From positions 1,116,001 to 1,180,000 of the forward strand of contig NZ_VFOR01000001.1 in assembly GCF_006716235.1 (NCBI RefSeq): 64,000 bases of DNA, written 5' to 3'. The notes beneath the pieces were generated by a model. The model did no database searches and was not told where the DNA came from. It was given only the letters and a program-made list of their open reading frames with translations. Shown here one piece after another: positions 40,101 through 48,576 of this stretch. This DNA is from Propioniferax innocua. GTDB lineage: Bacteria; Actinomycetota; Actinomycetes; Propionibacteriales; Propionibacteriaceae. A program made the translations under genes and the position numbers. Numbering within the stretch: the first letter of the stretch is position 1; every line of letters starts with the position of its first letter.

Positions 40101-43100
40101 GGGTATCGCCGATCACGGCTGGCTCGGCAGCCGAGGGGCCATGGTTGGTCATGGTCAGCCGCCAAGTGAGAGGCGCACCTGCCTGTGGGTTCTCCGTGAG
40201 GACTCGCTTGTCCAGGGCAAGGTCCGCCGATGGGACCAACTGATCCTTGGTTGTCGCGGTGTCATTGCTCGAGTCCGGGTCACCGGTCGACGTCGAGACC
40301 GTGGCGGTGTTCGTGACCTCCCCACGAGCACTCGGGTCAACGACTCCGGTCATCGTCACGATGATCGTCTCGCCCGGAGCCACCGTGGCTCGTCGGCAGG
40401 TCACGACGCCGTCAGCAACCTCACACGCAACATCCGGTTCCTCGGCCGTGGCTTCCACACCGGATACACCAGCGGGCATCTCGTCTCTCACCACCACGTC
40501 ACGTGCCACGGATGGGCCGTCGTTGGTCACCCGCAACCGCCACGTCGCAGGCTCTCCAGGGACCGGCGGCGCCTCGACGAGTTCCTTCTCGATCCGCACA
40601 TCGGCCGATGGACGCAGCGCAGTGGTGACATCGACATGGTTGTTTCCTGACTCCGGATCTGGAATCTCCGACGCCACGGATGCGTGGTTCGTCAATGAAT
40701 CCGCCGTGACACCGGCCTCGAGAACCGCAGTGATCCGCATCGTGACCGAATCACCAACGCGAACGTCGTCATAGGAGCACCCCGCCTCGCCACTGTTCGG
40801 CGCGGCACCACCGGTCGCATCGGCTAGGAGGTGGCAGCGGGCGCCACCGGAGCCTTCAATGGTGATGTCACGCAGACCCGGTGGGAGCAGGTCGAAAAGC
40901 TGCACATCGGGAGCGATCGAGTCACCCTTGTTCGTTCCAGTGACCGTCCAGCTCAGCGTCTCACCCGGGACCGCAGAATCCTGATCGACGTCCTTTGTGA
41001 CGGCCATGTCGGCCATCTGGGCCACCTGGATGGTCGACTCACCGACATTGTTCCCGGGTTCGGGATCAGCAGGGACTTCGACATGGGCGGAGTTCGTGAT
41101 GGAACTGCTGCGATAGTCCGCCGACACCGTACCGGTCAGGCTCATCGCCGCACCTCCCACCAGCAACCGAGGCAGACGACAGATGGCCGTCCTGCCCTCG
41201 ATCCGACAGTCCGCATCGGGGTGATCCATGGTGACCTGGGGGTTCTCCACCCCCTCGGGGATCTCATCGGTGACAACGAGGTTCTGAGCCGCTGAGGGAC
41301 CGTTGTTTCGGAGCGCGACGTTCCAAGCGATCTCATCCCCCACGAGCACCGCTCCATACACCGGAGTCTTGGTCAACTCCACATCGGCCCTGGTTTCAAC
41401 CGCGACCTCAGCACTCGCCCGGGCGTCCTCCTCGGCCGTCGGCGATGTGGCCGTGGCGTCATTGACGAGCACGCCCGGCTCCTGCGTGGAGTCAACCCGC
41501 GCCCACACGCTTCGCTCGGCCTGCTCACCAACGCCGAGGTCGCCCACACGGCAGGTCACCGTACGAGCAGCGGCGTCGACATCACAGCCGGGCGCGTCGA
41601 ACAGATCGAAGCCCTCGGGGATCCGATCGGTGACCACCACATCGGTGGCCCGCGACGGGCCCTCGTTGACGACGCTCAGGAAGAACGTCGTCCCATCACC
41701 GGCCGCGAGAGTGGAGCCAGCGGCGGTCTTCGAAAGCCGCAAGGACGCATGATGCTCGATCGGGACGACCACCGTGTCCTGGTCATTGCTCGGGTCGGGG
41801 TCGGGGGTCGCCGTGGTGACATTGACCGTGTTGCTGACCGACTCACCCTGGATGTCCGGTGACACGTTGATGAAGATGACCTCCTCGCCACCGCCACCGG
41901 GCGCGACCGTGGCGTGTCGGCATGTCACGGTCTGCCCATTGATCTCACAGTCCCCCGAGCCCTGCACGGACTCCGGGATCAATCCCGGGGGAAGCTCGTC
42001 GGTCACGACGACATCGCGAGCCGTCGAGGGGCCGGCATTGCTGACCGTCAGCTTGTAGACGCCGGGGGAACCGGCGACGAGTGGAGAGGGGTCGACGGAT
42101 TTGTCCACCGAGACATCGGCCCGGGTCTCCACCGTCGTCGGATGCTCATCCAGATCATTCGATGGGTCCGGATCCTGAACCGCCGAAGAGGCGTCAGCGG
42201 TGTTCACCAGCTGGGTTCCTGGCTCGACGGAGGGAGACACCATGCCACTGACGGTGAATGTTCGCTGTTCGCCCACGGCCATCTCGTCGATCAGGCAGCT
42301 CAGCCCATCAACCGAGTCGCACCCCTGCAGCACCGCGGTGGCCTCGTCGATCCCCGGGGGCAGCAGGTCGGCCACGGACACCTCTCGCGCAGTCGAGGGC
42401 CCATGGTTGGTGACAAGCACCTCCCACGTGATCTCCTCACCTGCGATGACGATGCTCGGACCAGACTTGATGGTTTCCAGATCGGCCGCATGGTCGATGG
42501 CCGTGGAGTCGAAGGCCCGATTGTTGGAGCCGAAAGGATCCGGCGTCGTGGATTCGGCCCGAACAGAATTGATCAGACCGAGCGAATCCGTGCCGGGGTC
42601 GATGTCTGCGCTGAGCTCGATCGTGCGGCTCTCCCCGGGACGCAGCGTTCCAAGCCCTGTGCATTGAAGCTCTGCCCCGACGGCCGCACACGTTCCGGCG
42701 CCATCGGTCACCGTGCCTGTCGCATTCTGCAACTCGGACGGCAGTTCGTCGACGACGGTGACGTCGCGAGCGTCGGAAGGACCGTTATTGCTGACCGTCA
42801 GCGTCCAGACACCCTGCTCACCCGCCGTGATCGTGTCAGGCCCTTCCTTCGTGACGCTCAGGTCGGCCGCGATACCGGTGATGAACTCGGCGGACGCCTC
42901 GTTGTCACTGGGGTCGGGATCGGTCGCCGATGACGTCACCGTGGCCGTGTTCACCTCGGTGGTGACATCGTTTGTGTTCACCGTGACAGGGAAGGAGATC
43001 GCGATCGGTTCGTCGTCGACGGCCACCGTCCCCAGCTGACAGGTGAGCTCCTGCCCAGCCCATGTGCATCCCTCAGGGGCTGCACCGGGCACCAGGCCAG

Positions 43101-45870
43101 CAGGAAGTGTGTCCACGACAACCACATCCGTGGCGTCGGAGGGACCCAAGTTGTCCACCTGCAGCGTGTACGTCACGGTATCCCCATCGACCGGATCGGT
43201 CAGACGATCGTGGACCTTCGTGATCGACAGGTCCGCCTGCGGCACGAGGCGGACACTGGTCTCGCCGGTGTTGTTGTCCGGGTTCGGGTCCGCCGTCTGC
43301 GCCGACACGACGGCGGTGTTCACCAACGAGCCGGTGGCCCCGGGAAGGACACGGGCACGGACTGTGGCTGTGATCTTCTGCCCAACAGCGACCGTCGTGG
43401 TCCCCGCAGAACATCTCACCGCCTGTCCCTCGATGGAGCAGTCCCCCGCCACGGAGTTGATGGAGATGGGCTCCAACGTGTCTGGAAGAACATCCTCCAC
43501 TGTGACGCCGACTGCCTGGGACGGGCCGACATTCGTCGCCTCGATGTCGAACGTGATGATCTCACCCGGCACCGCGCTGTCCGGCCCTGACTTGGTGGTC
43601 TGGATATCGGCGACCGGGTCACCGACGACGACGTCGACCGAGTCCGAGTCATTCGTCGTGTCAGGATCCGGCGTGTTGGAGATGGTGCTGGCACGGTTTG
43701 TGAGGATCTCCCCGCCAGCCAGCCGCGAGTCAAGCCGTCCCACCACCGTCACCTGGACAGATTCGCCGGGATCGAGGGCGTCAACCACACAGCGCACTTC
43801 GGCATCCGCCACGGTGCAGGTTCCCGCAGACGTGGTCGGCTCACCTTCGATGGTGACTCCGCTCGGAAGGGTGTCGAAAATCTGAACCTGTTCGGACCGC
43901 GACGGGCCATCGTTGGTTGCGGTGAGAGTCCACGTGACGAGTTCACCTGGCGCCGGAGCAGATGGCTCGGCCGTCTTGCGGAGAGCAACATCGGCCGAAC
44001 GGTTGAGCTCGGTCAGCGACTGCGAGGTGTCATTGTCCGGATTGGGATCGAAGGTTCCCGATGTGACCCGAGCATGGTTCACCAAGTTCCCGTCGGGCAG
44101 ACCGGCCCCTGTTCTCGCTGTGATGGTGATCGTTTCACTCGCTCGCACCGCGAGCTCGGGGAAGGAGCAGTCGACGGCACCGTCGACGATGTCACACTCG
44201 GAACGGTCGATATCGATGTTGCTCAGGCCCTCCGGCAGCGGGTCGATGACCCGCACATCCGTGGCGGGGCTCGGCCCGGCGTTGGACACCCGAAGAGTCC
44301 ACGTGGCGGACTCACCCGGGGCCAGACGCTCGGGGCCCTCCTTGAGGATCGATACGTCCGCACGCTTCGCGACAGGGGTCTGCACCTCGTTGGTTTCATA
44401 GGTGAAGGTCTTGTCGGGAAGCGTGCCACTGGCGAACTTCGCCGCCGCAGAGTTGACCACCTTGCCCCCGGCTGCGGCGTCCTCCACGCGCACCCTGAAG
44501 CTGAAGGTCGTGGACGCGCCCGGGTCGAGGCGTCCGCCACGCGTGGCACTCGCTCCATCACCCATCCGGGCGACGACCTCTTCCCCGGAGAGTTCCATCT
44601 GGTCATCGGCGACGGCATCGGTCTTGTCGCCCGCCCCCGCTCCGCGTGTCACACGAAGAGAGTCCGGGACGTAGCTCGTCCCCGCGGGAATCGCATCGGT
44701 CACAACTGTGTCAACCGCTGGATCCTCACCCACATTGGTCAGATCCACGGTGTATTCGAGTACATCGCCGACACTGGCCTCGCTCTGCGAACCGGTGAGA
44801 TTGGTGACAGATTTCGTGCCATTGAGGTTCGGGGCGTACAGATCGATCTGGGACGACAGCATCGCGGGGTAATAGACATCGCCCACGGTGGAGAACCTGG
44901 CCGTTGCACTCGTGGCCCCATTGGGAATGATGCCCGGAGCATTGACCACCTTCGCGTCGAGGGCCATGTTGTTGGAGTGTGCGGGTACCCGGTCCGTCCG
45001 CAGTGAACCTTCGGTGGAGACTCGGCTGTTGAAGAAGTTCGTGCTGGGACTCTGTGCGTCGGCCAAGGACGTCCCGTTGAGCGAGAACGAGTCACCGCCA
45101 AGCTGTTGGTCTCCCTCGAAGGTGATCTGTCCGAACTTGGCGTTCACCGGCCCGGTCTGAGGAGTGCGGAAGCCGGCGATCGGGATGTTCACGGTTTCAC
45201 TCCCGCCGAGCGTCGCAGCACCGCTGGAGACGGTGAGGTCTCGCAGCGGCAGCGACGGATGCGCGTACACGACCACAAGGCCCCAGCCGGCGAACCGATC
45301 CACTCCGCCGCTCATCGCGGCATCGGCCGCCCAGTACTCACCGGCTCCTGCACCACGGACGATCGACGTGACGTCGGCCCACGACGAGTAAGGGCTGTAA
45401 CCACCGGAAAGATTGTCCGTCCTATTGGCCGTGATGCTCTGGTAGCCACCACCGGGCGCGCGAAACTTCACGTTCCGGGTTGCGCTCTCGGGGGCCGTCG
45501 AGGGCGTCCCCGCCCGTGTTCCGCCCCAGAAGAGACCGGCGAACAGCACCCGTCCCCCCTTGGGGATCTTCACTGATGCCCCGGAGCTGCTCGAGGTCGA
45601 CGGGTCATTGTCCGCATCCAAAGGCCTCATCACGAAGTTGTTGTTACCCGCAACGCTGTTGCCCGCCAACGCAGCGGTACAGGCTGGATCCGTTGGGGGG
45701 CAGGTCATGAGCGTGTTACCCGTGACCGTGATCTCACCATTGCTCTGAGCGGAGAAGATAGGCGAGAAATTGCGGTTCACCGCTGCCTCGGCGTTGTTGG
45801 CGCGAGGCGCCATCACCATCAAGCCCGCCACCAACAACAGGCTTCCCACTACTGCAATGACACGTCGCAT
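37198..45870 (-). CDS. Giant DUF11-repeat LPXTG surface protein (2,890 residues)
   Basis: Signal peptide (MRRVIAVVGSLLLVAGLMVMA), an N-terminal domain of about 340 residues, then 19 tandem Ig-like DUF11 repeats of about 120-130 residues. Each typically opens ADxxxxK with xPGexxTWxxxVxNxGPS, DVxVxDxLPxG, a pair of cysteines 8-10 residues apart (as in CEINGQTVTC) and ends NTAxVxSxTPDPxxxNN. The Lys and Asn suggest isopeptide cross-links, the Cys pairs a disulfide per repeat. Fifteen GPSEP repeats lead to LPRTG (about 2861), a hydrophobic helix and RRRR. A sortase-anchored fibre is likely; ligand unknown. ATG 45870 follows GGAGGAG. The first repeat is diverged. The opposite strand has long open frames because of codon bias. 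Confidence 0.95.
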   Translation of the reverse strand: MRRVIAVVGSLLLVAGLMVMAPRANNAEAAVNRNFSPIFSAQSNGEITVTGNTLMTCPPTDPACTAALAGNSVAGNNNFVMRPLDADNDPSTSSSSGASVKIPKGGRVLFAGLFWGGTRAGTPSTAPESATRNVKFRAPGGGYQSITANRTDNLSGGYSPYSSWADVTSIVRGAGAGEYWAADAAMSGGVDRFAGWGLVVVYAHPSLPLRDLTVSSGAATLGGSETVNIPIAGFRTPQTGPVNAKFGQITFEGDQQLGGDSFSLNGTSLADAQSPSTNFFNSRVSTEGSLRTDRVPAHSNNMALDAKVVNAPGIIPNGATSATARFSTVGDVYYPAMLSSQIDLYAPNLNGTKSVTNLTGSQSEASVGDVLEYTVDLTNVGEDPAVDTVVTDAIPAGTSYVPDSLRVTRGAGAGDKTDAVADDQMELSGEEVVARMGDGASATRGGRLDPGASTTFSFRVRVEDAAAGGKVVNSAAAKFASGTLPDKTFTYETNEVQTPVAKRADVSILKEGPERLAPGESATWTLRVSNAGPSPATDVRVIDPLPEGLSNIDIDRSECDIVDGAVDCSFPELAVRASETITITARTGAGLPDGNLVNHARVTSGTFDPNPDNDTSQSLTELNRSADVALRKTAEPSAPAPGELVTWTLTATNDGPSRSEQVQIFDTLPSGVTIEGEPTTSAGTCTVADAEVRCVVDALDPGESVQVTVVGRLDSRLAGGEILTNRASTISNTPDPDTTNDSDSVDVVVGDPVADIQTTKSGPDSAVPGEIITFDIEATNVGPSQAVGVTVEDVLPDTLEPISINSVAGDCSIEGQAVRCSAGTTTVAVGQKITATVRARVLPGATGSLVNTAVVSAQTADPNPDNNTGETSVRLVPQADLSITKVHDRLTDPVDGDTVTYTLQVDNLGPSDATDVVVVDTLPAGLVPGAAPEGCTWAGQELTCQLGTVAVDDEPIAISFPVTVNTNDVTTEVNTATVTSSATDPDPSDNEASAEFITGIAADLSVTKEGPDTITAGEQGVWTLTVSNNGPSDARDVTVVDELPSELQNATGTVTDGAGTCAAVGAELQCTGLGTLRPGESRTIELSADIDPGTDSLGLINSVRAESTTPDPFGSNNRAFDSTAIDHAADLETIKSGPSIVIAGEEITWEVLVTNHGPSTAREVSVADLLPPGIDEATAVLQGCDSVDGLSCLIDEMAVGEQRTFTVSGMVSPSVEPGTQLVNTADASSAVQDPDPSNDLDEHPTTVETRADVSVDKSVDPSPLVAGSPGVYKLTVSNAGPSTARDVVVTDELPPGLIPESVQGSGDCEINGQTVTCRHATVAPGGGGEEVIFINVSPDIQGESVSNTVNVTTATPDPDPSNDQDTVVVPIEHHASLRLSKTAAGSTLAAGDGTTFFLSVVNEGPSRATDVVVTDRIPEGFDLFDAPGCDVDAAARTVTCRVGDLGVGEQAERSVWARVDSTQEPGVLVNDATATSPTAEEDARASAEVAVETRADVELTKTPVYGAVLVGDEIAWNVALRNNGPSAAQNLVVTDEIPEGVENPQVTMDHPDADCRIEGRTAICRLPRLLVGGAAMSLTGTVSADYRSSSITNSAHVEVPADPEPGNNVGESTIQVAQMADMAVTKDVDQDSAVPGETLSWTVTGTNKGDSIAPDVQLFDLLPPGLRDITIEGSGGARCHLLADATGGAAPNSGEAGCSYDDVRVGDSVTMRITAVLEAGVTADSLTNHASVASEIPDPESGNNHVDVTTALRPSADVRIEKELVEAPPVPGEPATWRLRVTNDGPSVARDVVVRDEMPAGVSGVEATAEEPDVACEVADGVVTCRRATVAPGETIIVTMTGVVDPSARGEVTNTATVSTSTGDPDSSNDTATTKDQLVPSADLALDKRVLTENPQAGAPLTWRLTMTNHGPSAAEPAVIGDTLPEELTDVRVVDDGGLDCSVDGRSVLCSADSLAPGASASIEVVGTVDADATGEIVNTGRISSGTPDPVTDNDTATTTTPLGSSADVSLMKRQRTETPVAGQQVEWDLVVRNDGPAVARDVRVTDALPEQVTNARATGAECELAGRTLTCADFDLAVGEERTITVTADIVPTASGELLNSAEVRSGTYDPTSGNNSDTSTGTVVSDVDLSLTKDVLSGGTTPGAPVTWTVQAVNHGPSTASNVTVTDELPPGITDVEVSADPATACRVEGLTVTCERRSLDSGATMPVQITGVVSPEARGELTNEAAVTTTSPDRDPGNDSATVTTRLTPDVDLAVTKQVQAEDAPTAGDVITWQVVVANSGTSDATGVVLTDRLPSGVSDVEVRAPGGIECTTAGGEVTCPLGTVPAKSSVSVEISGTVPSNVEELTNAATVVGVEDEPTPEDNEHSVTTPVGQLADVAVSTELVGEAVPGEEVTWRVAVENRGPDDARDVLVRDVLPAGLLDVEAHAPRGASCSEHDAALHCRLGELASGAKTEITVTGRLGSEVSGEIVNAVHVTNSVADPTLDNNESVAIDSVTPSANLAVVKTRTGDGELVPGRDVGWTITVTNEGPSTARDVVIDDVLATEAVDPRVSVEDPLTGCVLAEGQALRCGRATLAPGDSFTVQIDATVAPTARGELENTATVSGSTPDPNSGDDVSTVGTSLTPSADLDVRKTLVTPAVPGEPVVWRVVVTNLGPSAASPVSVVDEVPHEISDITTSGPSCAVDDRTVTCLADVILPGDSVTVEIGGVLAQDASGELVNTARVTSPTPDPVEDNDQGTARDTILEVVPEPETPVSPEPTKPGDPVPSEPGPSEPGPSEPGPSEPGPSEPGPSEPGPSEPGPSEPGPSEPGPSEPGPSEPGPSEPGPSEPGPSEPGPSEPGPDQPAPAPEDQPGGFLPRTGGPAAGILLSGLMALAVGGAILRRRR
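37341..37565 (-). repeat. 15-bp tandem repeat, 15 copies (GPSEP)
   Basis: Fifteen units in 15-bp register. The nine copies on the N-terminal side of the encoded stretch are identical (CTCGGACC type); the others alternate between CTGGGACC and CTGGGGCC. They encode the wall-spanning GPSEP linker. Confidence 0.95.
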
Positions 45871-46002
45871 CCTGCTCCTCCCACGAACCGGACCCAAGTC
45901 AACACAACAGGGAAAATCGGGTCAACTCCGCGCGGCACCTCAATATTTCGCAAGCAGTGTGCTACTCACAGTCACTCCAACCTCTTCTGCAAGGCTTCTC
46001 CC

Positions 46003-46473
46003 ATGGACTTCTCACTGCGTCTGCTCTTCCACGAGCCACGCATCCCCCAGAACACGGGCAACGCGATCCGCCTCTCGGCCGTGACCGGCGCCGAACTCCA
46101 TCTGGCCGGGCCACTGGGTTTCGACATGGAGGACGCGAAGCTGCGCCGCGCGGGCCTCGATTACCACGACATGGCCAATGTCCATGTGCACGAGCACCTC
46201 GAAGCAGCCTGGACCCGGTTGCTCCCGGCCCGCGTGTTCGCCTTCACGGCCCATGGCGACATCGCCCACACCGAGGTGGAATACGAGCCCGGCGACGTGC
46301 TGCTCTTCGGCCCCGAACCAACAGGGCTGGCCCCCGAAGTCCTCACCGATCCACGTGTCGACGCCCAGGTCCGCATCCCGATGCTGGCCGGACGCCGCTC
46401 ATTGAATCTGGCGAATGCCGCATCGATCGCAACCTATGAGGCCTGGCGCCAGAATGGGTTCACCGGAGCCTGA
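46003..46473 (+). CDS. trmL: tRNA (cytidine/uridine-34-2'-O)-methyltransferase
   Basis: A 156-residue SPOUT-class enzyme that 2'-O-methylates the wobble base of tRNA-Leu isoacceptors using SAM. It has FHEPRIPQNTGNAIRLSAVTGAELHLAGPLGF, LLFGPEPTGLAP and the knot IPMLAGRRSLNLANAASIATYEAWRQ. Full length. Divergent from the giant DUF11 gene; the 132-bp gap shows no clear signal. Confidence 0.94.
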   Translation: MDFSLRLLFHEPRIPQNTGNAIRLSAVTGAELHLAGPLGFDMEDAKLRRAGLDYHDMANVHVHEHLEAAWTRLLPARVFAFTAHGDIAHTEVEYEPGDVLLFGPEPTGLAPEVLTDPRVDAQVRIPMLAGRRSLNLANAASIATYEAWRQNGFTGA

Positions 46474-46489
46474 AGCGTACAGTTCCTCC

Positions 46490-47164
46490 ATGCGCGAGCT
46501 CGTTGTATTCCTGCATGATGTCGGCCAGCTGCCACCCGTGTGGCAACCACAGGTGGAAGCCCTTCCCGCCGATCTGCCGATGTCAGCGCCGTGGCTTGCG
46601 GGCCTGCGTCCGGGAAATCGCGGCGAGTTCTCCCCCACCGCCGCAGCACAGGACATCAGCAATCTCCTGACCGAACGAGGAACCGACCGCGGATACCTGA
46701 TCGCCCACGGCTTCAGCACGATCGTGGCCGCCCTGGCTGCGGCCCAGGATGACCGCGTGGCTGGGCTCATCCTGATCTCTCCCCGGATCCCTCCGACGCG
46801 ACGCCAGATTCGCGGGATCAAACTGATGATGCGCTTCATCCCCCGCTCGCAGGCCATCGACAAGCGCCGGTTCGGCGAAGTGCTCGATACCTTGAGCAGT
46901 ATCGACCTGCCCCAGACCCTCCAGAAGATCTCAGCGCCCGCGATGCTGATCGGGGTCGACGGCGACCAGGCCTCCCAAGACGGCGTGGGCACCTATCTCA
47001 AGCATCTACGGGTCGCGGCCGGGAAGTCAGTGGCCGCGCAACCAGCACATGACGGCATCCCCGAGGCCGCGACCACCCCGATCGCAGAGATGCTCGAGAC
47101 GTGGCGCAACAATTCCTCCCGCATCGAGACGGAGGACGACCGCAACCCCGGCCCTGAGGCCTGA
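46490..47164 (+). CDS. Alpha/beta-hydrolase-fold protein, apparently without the nucleophile
   Basis: A 224-residue protein. FLHDVGQLPPVWQPQVEAL matches the oxyanion strand and LLTERGTDRGYLIAHGFSTIVAALAAAQDDRVAGLILISPR matches the elbow strand-helix, but the expected G-x-S-x-G serine is glycine (HGFST). A C-terminal histidine survives in QPAHDGIPE. It is likely a non-catalytic member or uses a shifted serine. Start at ATG 46490; no good ribosome site. It lies 16 bp after trmL, so probably co-transcribed. Confidence 0.65.
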   Translation: MRELVVFLHDVGQLPPVWQPQVEALPADLPMSAPWLAGLRPGNRGEFSPTAAAQDISNLLTERGTDRGYLIAHGFSTIVAALAAAQDDRVAGLILISPRIPPTRRQIRGIKLMMRFIPRSQAIDKRRFGEVLDTLSSIDLPQTLQKISAPAMLIGVDGDQASQDGVGTYLKHLRVAAGKSVAAQPAHDGIPEAATTPIAEMLETWRNNSSRIETEDDRNPGPEA

Positions 47165-47241
47165 GACTCCGACGCTTGGACACGAGAAGGCACTCACACC
47201 GGCGGACCGGAGCTCGAGCCCCGTGAATCATCGCCACCCTG

Positions 47242-47267
47242 CTATCATCGCCACATGGCGATGATAG
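47242..47267 (+). promoter_or_regulatory. CmtR-like operator overlapping -10 and a leaderless start
   Basis: Perfect inverted repeat with 12-bp arms (CTATCATCGCCA / TGGCGATGATAG) and a CA spacer. TATCAT (47243-47248) inside the left arm is a good -10, which places +1 at about 47255, the A of the first ATG. A further half site, ATCATCGCCAC, lies 18 bp upstream. Repressor binding here would cover both the promoter and the start codon. Confidence 0.8.
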
Positions 47268-47638
47268 AAATGCGCAGAGAGTCCACCCTCGACGCCCGCG
47301 AAACACTGGCCACACGCGAATCCCTGCAGGCCTCAGCCACGATCCTGCGCAGCCTGTCGGACGCAACCCGCCTGACGATCGTGCAACACCTCCTGTCCGG
47401 CGAACATCGGGTGGCCGATCTGGTGGATCACCTGAGCCTTGCCCAATCGACGGTGTCTGCCCACGTCGCATGCCTCCGCGACTGCGGACTGCTCGAGTCC
47501 CGGACCCAGGGCAGGGCCACCCACTACCGTCTGGCCCAGCCCGAGCTCGTCACCCAACTCCTGGAGAGCGCCGGGAAGCTGCTGATCGCCACGGGCGGCG
47601 CAGCCACCGCATGCCCCTCAGCCAGCGGTGCGCAGTGA
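47255..47638 (+). CDS. ArsR/SmtB-family metal sensor, CmtR-like
   Basis: A 127-residue winged-helix repressor. The recognition helix region LAQSTVSAHVACLRDCGLL carries two cysteines (CLRDC) spaced as in CmtR of Mycobacterium tuberculosis, and a third Cys is in the tail (AATACPSASG). In CmtR these three bind Cd(II)/Pb(II). So a Cd/Pb (or Zn) sensor is likely. Start ATG 47255 lies inside the operator and at the predicted +1; ATGs at 47261 and 47270 are alternatives. The stop overlaps the CDF exporter start. Confidence 0.88.
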   Translation: MAMIEMRRESTLDARETLATRESLQASATILRSLSDATRLTIVQHLLSGEHRVADLVDHLSLAQSTVSAHVACLRDCGLLESRTQGRATHYRLAQPELVTQLLESAGKLLIATGGAATACPSASGAQ

Positions 47639-48558
47639 TGCACGACCACAGCCATTCCCACGCTGACGCCACGACGAATCGAACCCGTCTGGCCATCGCC
47701 CTCGCAGTCACCGGAACGATTCTGGTCGCCGAGGTCGTCGGCGCCATCATCACCAACAGCCTGGCCCTGCTGGTGGACGCCGCCCACATGTTCACCGACA
47801 CCCTCGGCCTGCTGACAGCGCTCGTGGCCGCCACCCTGATGATGCGCCCGCCCAACCCACGCCGAACATGGGGATGGCTGCGGATCGAAGTGATCGCAGC
47901 AGCCGCTCAGGCTGGAATCCTGCTCGCCGTCGGTACATACGCGATCATCGAAGGAATCCAGCGGCTCATCACCCCACCGGAGGTCATGTCGACCGGACTA
48001 CTCGTGGTCGGCACGGTCGGCCTGATCGGCAACGTGATCTCCCTACTGGTACTGCAGGGCGGACGAGACTCCAATCTGAACATGCGTGCCGCCTTCCTCG
48101 AAGTGAGCGCCGACGCGCTCGGCTCGGTCGCCGTTCTGGTGGCAGCCGGCGTCATCGCCACCACCGGCTGGCACCGCGCTGACGCCATCGCGAGCCTGAC
48201 GGTGGCGGCCCTGATCGTCCCGCGCGCCATCGCCCTCCTCCGGGAATCCGGCTCGATATTGCTGGAGTCGACCCCTGAAGGACTTGACCTGGAGCGCGTC
48301 CGAGCGCACCTCCTCAGCCTCCCGCACGTGGTGGATGTGCATGACCTGCACGCATCGGCCGTGGGTTCAGGGCTCCCGGTGGTGACCGCCCACGTCGTTC
48401 TGCATGACGACTGCTTCCGCGACGGACACAGCCTGGAGATCCTCGAACAGATGCTCACCTGCCTGCGCTCCCACCACGAGATCAGCGTCAGCCATTCGAC
48501 GTTCCAACTCGAGTCCAGTGAAGTCGCGTCCGCACACGTGCTCCAGTTGCACAGCTGA
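47638..48558 (+). CDS. Cation diffusion facilitator (Cd/Zn exporter)
   Basis: A 306-residue exporter with six membrane helices and a cytoplasmic C-terminal domain. The N-terminus is His-rich (MHDHSHSH). TM2 has the usual metal site (DAAHMFTD), but TM5 reads FLEVSADALGS where zinc CDFs normally have H in place of the first E of the HxxxD pair. It is expected to act as a metal/proton antiporter. Translation is coupled to the CmtR-like gene (TGATG), so the sensor and exporter form one unit. Confidence 0.9.
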   Translation: MHDHSHSHADATTNRTRLAIALAVTGTILVAEVVGAIITNSLALLVDAAHMFTDTLGLLTALVAATLMMRPPNPRRTWGWLRIEVIAAAAQAGILLAVGTYAIIEGIQRLITPPEVMSTGLLVVGTVGLIGNVISLLVLQGGRDSNLNMRAAFLEVSADALGSVAVLVAAGVIATTGWHRADAIASLTVAALIVPRAIALLRESGSILLESTPEGLDLERVRAHLLSLPHVVDVHDLHASAVGSGLPVVTAHVVLHDDCFRDGHSLEILEQMLTCLRSHHEISVSHSTFQLESSEVASAHVLQLHS

Positions 48559-48576
48559 GAGCGCCGATCGTCCGCG

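Noticed and set aside
38581-40650. Long plus-strand open frame inside the giant DUF11 gene
   Set aside because: Antisense shadow produced by strong third-position GC bias; no recognisable domain.
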